From a virus, in IMG/VR virus record IMGVR_UViG_3300042472_000628, positions 37,455 to 101,454 of that record: a DNA stretch of 64,000 bases. The stretch is one strand, 5' to 3'. This document shows positions 41,976 through 50,275 of the stretch, piece after piece. The notes under the pieces were generated by a model. The model saw nothing but the letters and a program-made list of their open reading frames with translations. It did not search any database and had not been told where the DNA came from. The position numbers and the translations under genes are program-made. How positions within the stretch are numbered: the stretch's first letter is position 1; every line of letters starts with the position of its first letter.

Positions 41976-43460
41976 ATGAAACTAAAATCAAAATTAAAAC
42001 TTTACGAAGAATTTGTAAATGTAACTCGTCAAGTAAATGATTCTAATGCAACAAAAACAGACGTTGCAATTGATAAGGTATCTGTAGACAAAGAAAATAC
42101 TATCAGAACAGAAATAACCAAAGATGTTGATTCAATTCTTAATAATTTAATTGAATTATCAGACAGAATCGGAGAAAGCACCGAAGTAGATACACTTTTC
42201 GAAGAATTATTCGAAGCTCTTAGTATATCAGATCTTAATGAAGGTATTATGGATATTATCAAAAGTCCTATCAAGTATATGAAAATTTCTAAAGCTTTGA
42301 AAGGTTATCAAAAAGCTTTAGTAAGTCAGGCTATTAATGATTTGGATTTTGCTAAGAAAAAAGAAGCAAGTGATGTAGATACTGAAGACAAGACTCCTGA
42401 AATGAAGAAAAAACTAGAAGTACTTAAACAATCAAACTTAGCTAAAAACCAAGCACTTAAAGACGAAGCTACAGGATATTCAGATAGAATGTCTGAATTA
42501 TCAAAAGGAGATGAAGGTCTAGCAACTGTTGTAAGTTTAGGTAAAGCAAAATCTAAAATTGCTGCTGCAAAAACTGCAATGAAAGCTGCTTCAGGTGAAG
42601 AATCAAAATCTCTTAAATTAGAAATTCAAGATTTAGAAGATAGAGTAGCTGATGATGAGAGAGAATTAAAAGATTATGCTAAAACTAATCAAAAAGATGG
42701 TGAACCTATAGATAAAGATAAAGAAGCTGCTGCTGCACAATCAGCTGCACAATTAGGTGGATCTGATGATAATGAAGAAGGAAAACCAGCAAAAACTAAA
42801 CCTGCTGCAAAAGACGATGATACAACTACACCTGCAGAACCAGCAACAGATGATAAAAAAGCTCAAGAAATTGAAAAATTAGAAGCAGATAAAACAACAG
42901 CTAAAGAAGCATATGATGCACTTCCAGAAGATGCAGATATGAAAACAAAAGCAGCTGCAAAAGTTAAACTTTTACAAATTCAATTAAAACAAGCTCAACT
43001 TAAAGAAGATGACGCAGAAGTTATAAACGGATTTAAATCAGAATTAGATATAGAAACTGCAAAAATGAATGCAAAGGTAATCCCACAAGTAGCTGCACCA
43101 ACAGAAGTAACAGAAGAAGGTTTAGCTTTTGAAGCATTACTTATTGAAGCATCAGTAAGTGGTTTAATGGCATCTGATGATGAAGGAGACGGATACAAAT
43201 ACCTTAAAGCTCAAGCTAAAAAATTAGGAGTTAAAGTAAGTGTAAATAAAGATCCTTACGGAGACGGTTATGATGAACTTGGTTTTTCTGGTGATAAAGG
43301 AGCTGTTATGAAACTAGCGGGTATATCAGGACATGCTGAAGATATTAACGATGGTGTTTATGATTTATCAGAATCAAAAGAAGTAGAATTACCTAAAACT
43401 ATTAAATTAGATGAAAGTATGACAATCGCAGAGAAATTTGCAAAATTGATGAATAAATAA
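41976..43460 (+). CDS. Acidic/low-complexity virion or core protein with tag-like N-terminus
   Basis: 494 aa. N-terminus KLYEEFVN (8-15) resembles the capsid tag. A conserved-looking block LNEGIMDIIKSPIKYMKISKALKGYQKALV (about 88-118, split here for description) precedes long Lys/Glu/Ala-rich, coiled-coil and Pro/Thr-rich linkers (TKPAAKDDDTTTPAEPATDD). A globular C-terminus (GYKYLKAQAKKLGVKVSVNK, YDELGFSGDKGAVMKLAG) ends MTIAEKFAKLMNK. Probably a head-internal or head-associated protein. Transcribed from its own late box and converges with the minus-strand gene without any gap. Confidence 0.5.
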   Translation: MKLKSKLKLYEEFVNVTRQVNDSNATKTDVAIDKVSVDKENTIRTEITKDVDSILNNLIELSDRIGESTEVDTLFEELFEALSISDLNEGIMDIIKSPIKYMKISKALKGYQKALVSQAINDLDFAKKKEASDVDTEDKTPEMKKKLEVLKQSNLAKNQALKDEATGYSDRMSELSKGDEGLATVVSLGKAKSKIAAAKTAMKAASGEESKSLKLEIQDLEDRVADDERELKDYAKTNQKDGEPIDKDKEAAAAQSAAQLGGSDDNEEGKPAKTKPAAKDDDTTTPAEPATDDKKAQEIEKLEADKTTAKEAYDALPEDADMKTKAAAKVKLLQIQLKQAQLKEDDAEVINGFKSELDIETAKMNAKVIPQVAAPTEVTEEGLAFEALLIEASVSGLMASDDEGDGYKYLKAQAKKLGVKVSVNKDPYGDGYDELGFSGDKGAVMKLAGISGHAEDINDGVYDLSESKEVELPKTIKLDESMTIAEKFAKLMNK

Positions 43461-43985
43461 TTAAAGACGACGCTTAGCGTTCTTCTTTGCAAGTTTAAGA
43501 AACTCCTCTCGTTCTTCGAGCAGGAGTTTTTTACATTTCTTGCGAAACTCAATAGAACTCTTTAAGATACGACTATCGATCATAGGTGCTTTTAATACAT
43601 CATAATATTCAGGATGTAAAAAGTTTTCCAGATCAAAATTCATGAATTTGGCTTGAATAGGTTTGAAACTTACTGCACAAATCCAATCAATCATATTACA
43701 ATTATTATACAAAGTAGCTAAATCTACTAATTTACCATTGGTATGATCCCAATACTTTTTAGTTAGTACAACACTGTTTACTGGAGGTTTTTGCATTCTA
43801 AGTACACATTGAACAAATTGATCATTGTCAGACCACCTTCTAATATGTCTGTGGTCTACTAGGAACTTTCTGAAGAACTTTGCTAATGGAGCAAGTATAA
43901 TACCGTATCTGTTCCTTGGATTAGGACCAGACGTGCGAGTGATGTTTATATGTGAATATGACATTGCCATTAATCTATTTATCAT
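43461..43985 (-). CDS. Minus-strand gene, unknown function
   Basis: 174 aa, the only convincing gene on the minus strand. Basic protein (SGPNPRNRYGI, FFRKFLVDHRHIRRW, C-terminal KLAKKNAKRRL) with conserved-looking aromatic positions (YWDHTNGKLVDLATLYNNCNMIDWICAV). Its stop abuts the stop of the convergent + gene, and it diverges from the clamp-loader gene. No family recognised; nucleic-acid binding is possible given the charge. Could be a later acquisition. Confidence 0.6.
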   Translation of the reverse strand: MINRLMAMSYSHINITRTSGPNPRNRYGIILAPLAKFFRKFLVDHRHIRRWSDNDQFVQCVLRMQKPPVNSVVLTKKYWDHTNGKLVDLATLYNNCNMIDWICAVSFKPIQAKFMNFDLENFLHPEYYDVLKAPMIDSRILKSSIEFRKKCKKLLLEEREEFLKLAKKNAKRRL

Positions 43986-43986
43986 T

Positions 43987-44015
43987 GAAACCTTTTAATG
44001 CATTAATCATATAAC
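43987..44015 (+). promoter_or_regulatory. Possible class M promoter before gp44
   Basis: GAAACCT at 43987 and TATAAC at 44010, 22 nt between G and the -10 box; both imperfect. Confidence 0.35.
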
Positions 44016-44038
44016 ATGTAAACATATCATATACATAC

Positions 44039-44995
44039 ATGAAATCAATAAATCAACTTTTTACAGAAAAGTACAGACCTTCAAACTTAGAAGAACTTAT
44101 ATTACCAGAAAGAGTAATGAGCAAATTCAAAGATGGTTTGGTACAAAACATGTTATTTGCAGGATCACCAGGTACTGGTAAAACCTCATGCGCAAAAGCA
44201 ATTGTTAATCAATTCAAGTTACCATACTTGTACATTAACGCGTCAACCGATACTTCGGTAGATGTTATTAGAACTAGAATCACAGATTTCTGTTCTACCG
44301 TTTCCATTATGGATGCACCTGGAATGTTCAAGGTAGTTATTCTAGATGAGGTCGATGGTGTATCTGATCAATTCTTTAAAGCACTTCGTGCAACTATGGA
44401 AACATTCTCAAGTAATTCGCGTTTTATAGCAACGTGTAATTACATTAATAAATTACCAGATCCAATTCTTAGTCGCTTTGAAGTTATTGATTTTGACTTT
44501 GATAAACAAGAGGAAACAGAATTGACTAAGAAATACATTAAGAGAGTGTATGAGATCTGTGGCAAAGAAGACATGACAATTGAAAAACCAGCATTGGTAG
44601 AATTTGTTAAAAGAAACTTTCCAGATTTAAGAACTACTTTAAATAAATTACAAGGTTACAAAACACAAGGTACTTCTAATATCACAGCAGAAGATGTTAA
44701 GAAATTTAATTCAGTTTACAAAGATGTATTCGAGTTAATCTTTAATGAAACAGATCCAGCTAAAAACTATCAAACATTGGTAGGAAATTATGCTAATAGA
44801 GTTGATGATGTATTGCAAACATTGGGTGCAGAGTTTATCGAATATATTCAGCAAGAGAAAGGACAATATATAAAACATATACCACAAGTTGTTATAACTG
44901 TCGCTAAACATCAAGCACAAAGGGTACATGTTATTGATCCTGTAATCACAATGTTAAGCTGTGTATATGAGATACAAAGTATAATTAATTCGTAA
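44039..44995 (+). CDS. 44: Clamp loader large subunit gp44
   Basis: 318 aa (T4 gp44 319 aa). EKYRPSNLEELILP, Walker A GSPGTGKT (about 42-49), Walker B VVILDEVDG, sensor 1 FIATCNYINKLPDPILSRF (SRF in place of SRC box). AAA+ ATPase that loads gp45. No gp62 partner was recognised with confidence nearby. Confidence 0.93.
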   Translation: MKSINQLFTEKYRPSNLEELILPERVMSKFKDGLVQNMLFAGSPGTGKTSCAKAIVNQFKLPYLYINASTDTSVDVIRTRITDFCSTVSIMDAPGMFKVVILDEVDGVSDQFFKALRATMETFSSNSRFIATCNYINKLPDPILSRFEVIDFDFDKQEETELTKKYIKRVYEICGKEDMTIEKPALVEFVKRNFPDLRTTLNKLQGYKTQGTSNITAEDVKKFNSVYKDVFELIFNETDPAKNYQTLVGNYANRVDDVLQTLGAEFIEYIQQEKGQYIKHIPQVVITVAKHQAQRVHVIDPVITMLSCVYEIQSIINS

Positions 44996-45013
44996 ATAAC
45001 TAATAAATAATTT

Positions 45014-45042
45014 TTTAGTCTCAATATTTTTTAGTATATTTG
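45014..45042 (+). promoter_or_regulatory. Bacteroidota-type promoter (-7 TATATTTG)
   Basis: TATATTTG at 45035-45042 matches the Bacteroidota -7 consensus TAnnTTTG exactly, with a T-rich -33 region. It precedes the RNase H/FEN gene by 21 nt. Confidence 0.55.
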
Positions 45043-45063
45043 ACTAAGTAAAGAAATATAAAT

Positions 45064-46335
45064 ATGAAAGTGGGAAAACATACATTACTAATAGACGGTA
45101 ATTACTTTGTATTCAGCAGACTTTTTGTACTTCAAAAACCTAAGAGTGGACAACTTTTAGGAGATGATAAACAAAAATCTCAGTTTATGAGAAAATTAGC
45201 CATTGACTTTGCATCAGAGATGCGAAAGTTAAAAATGTTCGTGGATGACGTGGTATTGACAGTAGATTCAAAATCATGGAGAAAAGACTTATATCCAGAA
45301 GCTGATTATAAAGGTACCAGAAAACAAAGTAGCGATGTCAATTGGACAAACGTATACAGTGTATATGAAGAATTCCAAAAGATATTAGCAGCTAAAGGTG
45401 TTACTGTACATCAAATTCAAGGTGCTGAAGCAGATGATGTTATCTTCGGATGGTCAACTGCTCTTAACAATAGAGGTAAATCATGTATCGTATGGTCGGG
45501 TGACAGGGATCTTATCCAGTTAGTTAACTATTCTAAGACTAATGATGCACATACAATTTGGTACTATAACACCAAGAAGTCACTATACGTGTATGAAGGC
45601 TTTGAACATGATATGAATCAATCTATTGCCAATGATATGAGCACTGATGATTTACTCTTCAATATGGGTGGCGAGCACATGACAAGAGATACTTATCAGA
45701 CTAATATTTTAGCATGGGTAAAAGATCTTAAAATAGAGATGACAGAAGTTGATTGTGATAGATTTATCTTTAACAAAATACTAATAGGCGATAAGTCTGA
45801 TAATATTCCATCAGTAGTTACTTGGCAAAAAGAAATGAAAGGTGGTAAATTAAGAATCTTCTCAATTACTGAGAAAATGGCAGACACTATTTATGAGCAA
45901 TTTATTAAAGAGGTAGATAACTTTACAATTGAACACCTATTTAATCAAGAATATAAAAATAAGTTAACAGATATTATTTATAGAGTAGTTGGTCATGGTA
46001 ACACAACATTGATCAAATCATCATTATCTAATAATATAGCATTAATGCTATTGCATGTTAAAACTATTCCAGATTCAATTCAACGTGCTATCTATGATGC
46101 CATTGACAAAGACTGGGAAGGTGCTTTAGAGCAAGTAGATCAATTCATGGATATGGAAAAAATCTTAGAAGGTACGCATTGGTTAGATGATAAAGTTGGA
46201 TTTGGTGTAGATGCTTTTGCAGGTATGGATATTCCAGTAGAAGAAACAGTTAAAAAAGAACCAATTAAATTAGTTGGTAAAAAAACAGAACCTACTAAAA
46301 CTACTGTATTACCGATGACCAAAAAATTATTCTAA
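45064..46335 (+). CDS. rnh: RNase H / 5'-3' FEN-family exonuclease
   Basis: 423 aa. FEN-like metal-site blocks: LLIDGNYF (D10), EADYKGTRK, QGAEADDVIFG, WSGDRDLIQL and IGDKSDNIPSV (H3TH start). T4 RNase H (305 aa) removes RNA primers from lagging strands. The C-terminal 80 residues are extra, Lys/Thr-rich and end VLPMTKKLF, a candidate clamp-binding tail. The next small gene overlaps its stop by one base. Confidence 0.88.
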   Translation: MKVGKHTLLIDGNYFVFSRLFVLQKPKSGQLLGDDKQKSQFMRKLAIDFASEMRKLKMFVDDVVLTVDSKSWRKDLYPEADYKGTRKQSSDVNWTNVYSVYEEFQKILAAKGVTVHQIQGAEADDVIFGWSTALNNRGKSCIVWSGDRDLIQLVNYSKTNDAHTIWYYNTKKSLYVYEGFEHDMNQSIANDMSTDDLLFNMGGEHMTRDTYQTNILAWVKDLKIEMTEVDCDRFIFNKILIGDKSDNIPSVVTWQKEMKGGKLRIFSITEKMADTIYEQFIKEVDNFTIEHLFNQEYKNKLTDIIYRVVGHGNTTLIKSSLSNNIALMLLHVKTIPDSIQRAIYDAIDKDWEGALEQVDQFMDMEKILEGTHWLDDKVGFGVDAFAGMDIPVEETVKKEPIKLVGKKTEPTKTTVLPMTKKLF

Positions 46336-46493
46336 TGACACTTGAAGATTACATATTAATTGAAGAAATTCTTGCTGAAGCTAATGCATATGGTATAAGA
46401 TCCAATGTGCAAAAGTTAGCTGAGCAATATATCAAAGAAGGTTCAGAAACCATTGATGCATATCACGCTGCATTCAAACATTGGACTACATAA
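46335..46493 (+). CDS. Small 52-aa acidic protein
   Basis: ATG overlaps the TAA of the RNase H gene (TAATG), a typical coupled start; stop at 46491-46493. Translation is one acidic helical hairpin (LEDYILIEEILAEANAYG, VQKLAEQYIKEGSETID, YHAAFKHW). No family recognised; coupling supports expression. Confidence 0.6.
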   Translation: MTLEDYILIEEILAEANAYGIRSNVQKLAEQYIKEGSETIDAYHAAFKHWTT

Positions 46494-46522
46494 ACATAAT
46501 CATCACATAACATATAATTAAT

Positions 46523-46951
46523 ATGCTAGACGAAACTAAATTATTCGATTTTGTGAAAATTATGTTCACAAAACCAGATCAGTTCAACAATATGAAATTA
46601 CATACGAAGAAGCGTCATCATTTTATGATTAATCGCTTCTTCGCTATTAAGTACCCTGCTAATGCTAATATGTTCAATTTTAATGGCATTAACGGCGGTA
46701 ATGTAGTAGAATCATGGGGAATGGTCGCACAAAGATTCAAGAGTGTTCCAATGTGGTTTTACACTAAAACAAAAAAGGCAGAGAAAGAAATAGTAGATAA
46801 ATATACACCTAGCGAAGCTGTGATCGAATTATACCTAACTAAAAATGAAATAGGTATGAGAGAATTCAATGAATTAAAACAATTCGCCAAGGCTGATTTA
46901 TTCAGTGACTTACAAAAAATTGAAATACAGTTAGATGTCTATAGAAAATAA
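46523..46951 (+). CDS. Replication-region protein, unknown (gp62 position)
   Basis: 142 aa. KLHTKKRHHFMINRFFAIKYPANANMFN and ESWGMVAQRFKSVPMWFYTKTKKAEK give a basic, aromatic helical protein resembling conserved hypothetical proteins of marine T4-like phages with a P-x-W-x-Y-T-K motif. It lies in the gp44/RNase H cluster where a small clamp-loader subunit might be expected, but I could not align it to gp62. Overlaps the next gene by 17 nt. Confidence 0.5.
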   Translation: MLDETKLFDFVKIMFTKPDQFNNMKLHTKKRHHFMINRFFAIKYPANANMFNFNGINGGNVVESWGMVAQRFKSVPMWFYTKTKKAEKEIVDKYTPSEAVIELYLTKNEIGMREFNELKQFAKADLFSDLQKIEIQLDVYRK

Positions 46952-47585
46952 AGATGATTTCTCGGAAGTAGTTGATATTACATTATACAAATATAACTCT
47001 ATAGATATTAAAATATGGGGATTAATTCAACGCGACCTAGAAAGTAAAAAATTAGTAGATGAATCTTATTTGGTTTCTGCTAGTAAGATGCAAATGTACA
47101 TTAATAAATGGTTTTCTGCTGATGTCAATAGATTTCAATCAGTAGGTGAGATGTCCATTCATAAAGAAGCCACTTCTGTTTATTTTATTTGGCAAATGCT
47201 AAATAACATATCTAACTTGTCATGGATCAAAGTTAACCTAAATAAAAATATAACTTACAATAGAATTGTAAATATTGATCAAATCAAAACGATTAGATAC
47301 AATATAAAAATTATACGAGGTAGCTTAAGACTTTTTGATTTATTTGAGACAAGAGAATTGAATATAGTCAATGATATAATGGATCGTTGTAAACTATTGC
47401 CAGATGGTCAAATGTACAAAGTATTTAAATTAAGAAAATTCATGAATGTTCTTGATATGTATTTAACAGATGATACTGGAAGTGAAACATTCAGTGTTAT
47501 AAATACTATTATTCAAAAATTAGAACCATATGAAATGGATGATCCGGAAATACTTTTAATAACGGACAGAAATTCAGATATATAA
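46935..47585 (+). CDS. Unknown protein preceding the neck/terminase block
   Basis: 216 aa, mostly helical (IKIWGLIQRDLESKKLVDES, YFIWQMLNNISNLSWIKVNL, GSLRLFDLFETRELNIVND). No recognised family; might be a neck or head-tail connector component given that gp14-like and terminase genes follow, but it is coupled to replication genes upstream. Its last codons (D-I-stop) coincide with an exact late box. Confidence 0.5.
   Translation: MSIENKDDFSEVVDITLYKYNSIDIKIWGLIQRDLESKKLVDESYLVSASKMQMYINKWFSADVNRFQSVGEMSIHKEATSVYFIWQMLNNISNLSWIKVNLNKNITYNRIVNIDQIKTIRYNIKIIRGSLRLFDLFETRELNIVNDIMDRCKLLPDGQMYKVFKLRKFMNVLDMYLTDDTGSETFSVINTIIQKLEPYEMDDPEILLITDRNSDI
47577..47585 (+). promoter_or_regulatory. Late-type box GATATATAA before neck gene
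   Basis: Exact box overlapping Asp-Ile-stop of the previous gene, 28 nt before the ATG at 47614. Confidence 0.6.
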
Positions 47586-47613
47586 TAAAAAACAGACTAC
47601 TTGTCACTACTTA

Positions 47614-49563
47614 ATGGTAAGAAACTTTACAGCAGATCAAATAGGCGATGCATTTATAGCCAAACTAATTACTCCATATAATGATGTCGTAGGCATTAAT
47701 TCATGGAACATAATTGTTGGTGTAAGTAATTCTAATACTGTAGGTACTCTAACAATGACTACCGGAAATCCAGTAGTTACTGGTTATCGTACTAATTTAA
47801 ATCTATTAATGGGCGATAAGATCATTGTAGGTAATATTGAATTTGAAGTAGCGAGTATAATTAATTCTACAACATTCACTGTTGTAACGCCACCTGAATT
47901 TTCAGGAACTGGCCTTAAGTTTTACAAACCATTAGATGAAGACAATTTCTTTGACTATGAATTTAAATGGTCACAAGAACCTGCAAATAGCGATGGTGGT
48001 GTAATGTCAGAATATAGATCATTGAATAATGATACAGGTTCAATGGATTTATTAGGTTTAGCATTCGATCCATTAAAACCATTATGGATCACAGTTAGAT
48101 TTACAGTTAATAGATTATCTACAGCACATACACTATCTTTGTTAAGTCTTACATTTAATATAGAAACGGTGGCTGGTGAAATAATTTCATGTCCTCAGTA
48201 TTGTACAGATTGTACAGATCCATATGCAATGAATGGTTGTGCAAATATTATCGTTGATTGTGATGAGAACCTATTTAATCCGTATAATCTAACAAAACCT
48301 ACAAATTTATATAAGCAAATGTCTGATCTTTCAACTAATATGTTTGGCCACATGGTTAAATATTTTAGAGTAGAACCAGATCAAAGATCACGTGACGTTA
48401 TATTAATGGAATATTCATTGTATAACGTAAAAGAAACAGGCGAATTTAAAATCATGGTACCAGATAATGAGTTACCTTCTAATGACTTTAAATTTGACAT
48501 ATATGGAATGAGTTTTGAAGATTTTGAAATTCACGTAACTGCAACACAATTTAGTTCTGCATTTGGTTTTGGAAAAAGCCCAAGAGCTAGAGATTATCTT
48601 TACTTTCCATTAAATAATAGAATGTATGAAGTTACAGCAGTTACATTTGCAGATGAATTCAATATGAATATGACATACTGGAGAGTAATGCTTAAGAAAT
48701 TTGAAAATAGAACTAGTTCTATACATACTGATTCTGCAATAGAACAGGAACTTAGCGATTTAATTACTGGTATTGATGAAGTATTTGGCGAAGAAATTCA
48801 ACAAGAATATACACAAGTTAGTAAACCAGAACAATATCAAACTGTATTCAATACAGTAGGTGATGGTATACGCGATAGAGTCCATAACAATTTAAGTATA
48901 TTAGATACTGAGATTAGAAACAAATGGACTATTATTAGCAAGAACACATACGATCTAAGTTCTATTAGTGATGTGGGAATTGAAGCTGTTGTTTATAAAA
49001 GAAAATCAACTTTAGCAACAGATGAAAATTTAGCAGTAACTCTATGGTTTAGACCAGATTTATCTGCTGCTAATCCTTCTGCTGTTTTATTAGATGGATT
49101 AATAGACCAAAAAGGTCTAAAAATATCAACAACAAATGAAAACATATTTGTTCAAATAAATAATGATACACATCAATTTACATACAATGCTCCAGTAAGT
49201 TCAGCAGCATGGTACGGTATGGTATTTAATTTGAATAACAAATATAATCAAATATCGACCACTGTCTATAAATTAGAACCAGGTAACAATTTATTACCTA
49301 ATAATACAACGCAGAATAGTATTACGAATATATTAGATGAAACCAAATCTATAACGCAATACAGTTGGATAACTACGAAACAATATGCACTTATGCCAGG
49401 TAAAATAAAAATGACCAACATAAGAATGTTTAAAAAACCTATAGAATCAGAGCAAAGACTTAATGTATTACAACAATATGTGGTTAGAGATAATCAACTT
49501 GCAACGATTATAGACAACGCAATTCCTTCTATTCAGCTTAGACGTTACAATCAAGCCAGATAA
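47614..49563 (+). CDS. 14: Neck protein gp14-like with C-terminal LamG-like extension
   Basis: 649 aa, more than twice T4 gp14 (256 aa). The middle part GKSPRARDYLYFPLNNRMYEV followed by FNMNMTYWRVMLKKFENR matches the gp14 pattern (P-x-x-x-D-x-I/L-Y-x-P ... L-Y-E-I ... Y-x-L-x-L-x-K-Y/F). Residues 1-200 contain a small beta insertion and a Cys cluster (CPQYCTDCTDPYAMNGC). The C-terminal 180 residues (NLAVTLWFRPDL, LDGLIDQKGLKIST, WYGMVFNLNN) look like a concanavalin/LamG beta-sandwich, possibly exposed at the neck for carbohydrate binding. Upstream of terminase, as in T4. Confidence 0.6.
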   Translation: MVRNFTADQIGDAFIAKLITPYNDVVGINSWNIIVGVSNSNTVGTLTMTTGNPVVTGYRTNLNLLMGDKIIVGNIEFEVASIINSTTFTVVTPPEFSGTGLKFYKPLDEDNFFDYEFKWSQEPANSDGGVMSEYRSLNNDTGSMDLLGLAFDPLKPLWITVRFTVNRLSTAHTLSLLSLTFNIETVAGEIISCPQYCTDCTDPYAMNGCANIIVDCDENLFNPYNLTKPTNLYKQMSDLSTNMFGHMVKYFRVEPDQRSRDVILMEYSLYNVKETGEFKIMVPDNELPSNDFKFDIYGMSFEDFEIHVTATQFSSAFGFGKSPRARDYLYFPLNNRMYEVTAVTFADEFNMNMTYWRVMLKKFENRTSSIHTDSAIEQELSDLITGIDEVFGEEIQQEYTQVSKPEQYQTVFNTVGDGIRDRVHNNLSILDTEIRNKWTIISKNTYDLSSISDVGIEAVVYKRKSTLATDENLAVTLWFRPDLSAANPSAVLLDGLIDQKGLKISTTNENIFVQINNDTHQFTYNAPVSSAAWYGMVFNLNNKYNQISTTVYKLEPGNNLLPNNTTQNSITNILDETKSITQYSWITTKQYALMPGKIKMTNIRMFKKPIESEQRLNVLQQYVVRDNQLATIIDNAIPSIQLRRYNQAR

Positions 49564-49582
49564 TACGTATCTAGCATAGGTT

Positions 49583-49591
49583 GATATATAA
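49583..49591 (+). promoter_or_regulatory. Late-type box GATATATAA before terminase genes
   Basis: Exact box, 18 nt before the small terminase ATG. Confidence 0.6.
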
Positions 49592-49609
49592 CCTATAAAT
49601 AACATTTTT

Positions 49610-50275
49610 ATGAGCGAAGAAAAGAAAAAGAATATATCTGAACAGGCAGATCAAATTCGTAGAGAATTAGACGATCTAATAGGAGACACAGGTATGATGG
49701 ATGTTGAGACTGATCCAGTAGATCTTCCAATCAAACAGCCTAGGACCGATTTGGCACCAAGAGTCAGTTATGAAGAATTAAAGTCAGCTGCAACCAAAAA
49801 AGCAGAAAAGACTATTACAGCTCTTATGAAATTTTATCTCGATGCAGATATTATTGAAAAGGACGAATACATTGCCGCAAAGAAAAAGATGGACGAAATG
49901 ACTATGTCATCTTTGATTTACCAATTACAAGCGGGAGAAAGAGCATTAACCACACTTTTACAAACTATTGATGATGGTGAATTAGCGCCTAGAATGTTTG
50001 AAGTACTTGCTACTTTACAAAAATCCATGTTAGATATTATCAAATCACAAACAATGTACTTAATGGCTTCTGAGGAATCTACTAAGAGAATTGCACGTGA
50101 CATCGAAATCTATAAAAAACGAGATGACGTTAGAGAAATAGAATCTTCTGGCGGAGATACTACAAATAAAAATCTACAAAGAGGTACTAAAGATTTAATG
50201 GCAGCCATTCAAGCCGGTATTAAACGAGGACCTGTAGAAGATATTGAGGACATCGAAGAAATAACAGAAGAATAA
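49610..50275 (+). CDS. 16: Terminase small subunit gp16-like
   Basis: 221 aa (T4 gp16 164 aa). Central coiled coil (IIEKDEYIAAKKKMDEMTMS, LQAGERALTTLLQTID, MFEVLATLQKSMLDIIKSQ), with acidic C-terminus, matches gp16 organisation. It directly precedes and overlaps gp17 by one base. gp16 rings regulate gp17 ATPase and initiate packaging. Confidence 0.8.
   Translation: MSEEKKKNISEQADQIRRELDDLIGDTGMMDVETDPVDLPIKQPRTDLAPRVSYEELKSAATKKAEKTITALMKFYLDADIIEKDEYIAAKKKMDEMTMSSLIYQLQAGERALTTLLQTIDDGELAPRMFEVLATLQKSMLDIIKSQTMYLMASEESTKRIARDIEIYKKRDDVREIESSGGDTTNKNLQRGTKDLMAAIQAGIKRGPVEDIEDIEEITEE

Noticed and set aside
46523-46951. gp62 clamp-loader small subunit
   Set aside because: Position is suggestive, but the length (142 versus 187 aa) and motifs do not match T4 gp62, so only 'unknown' is reported.
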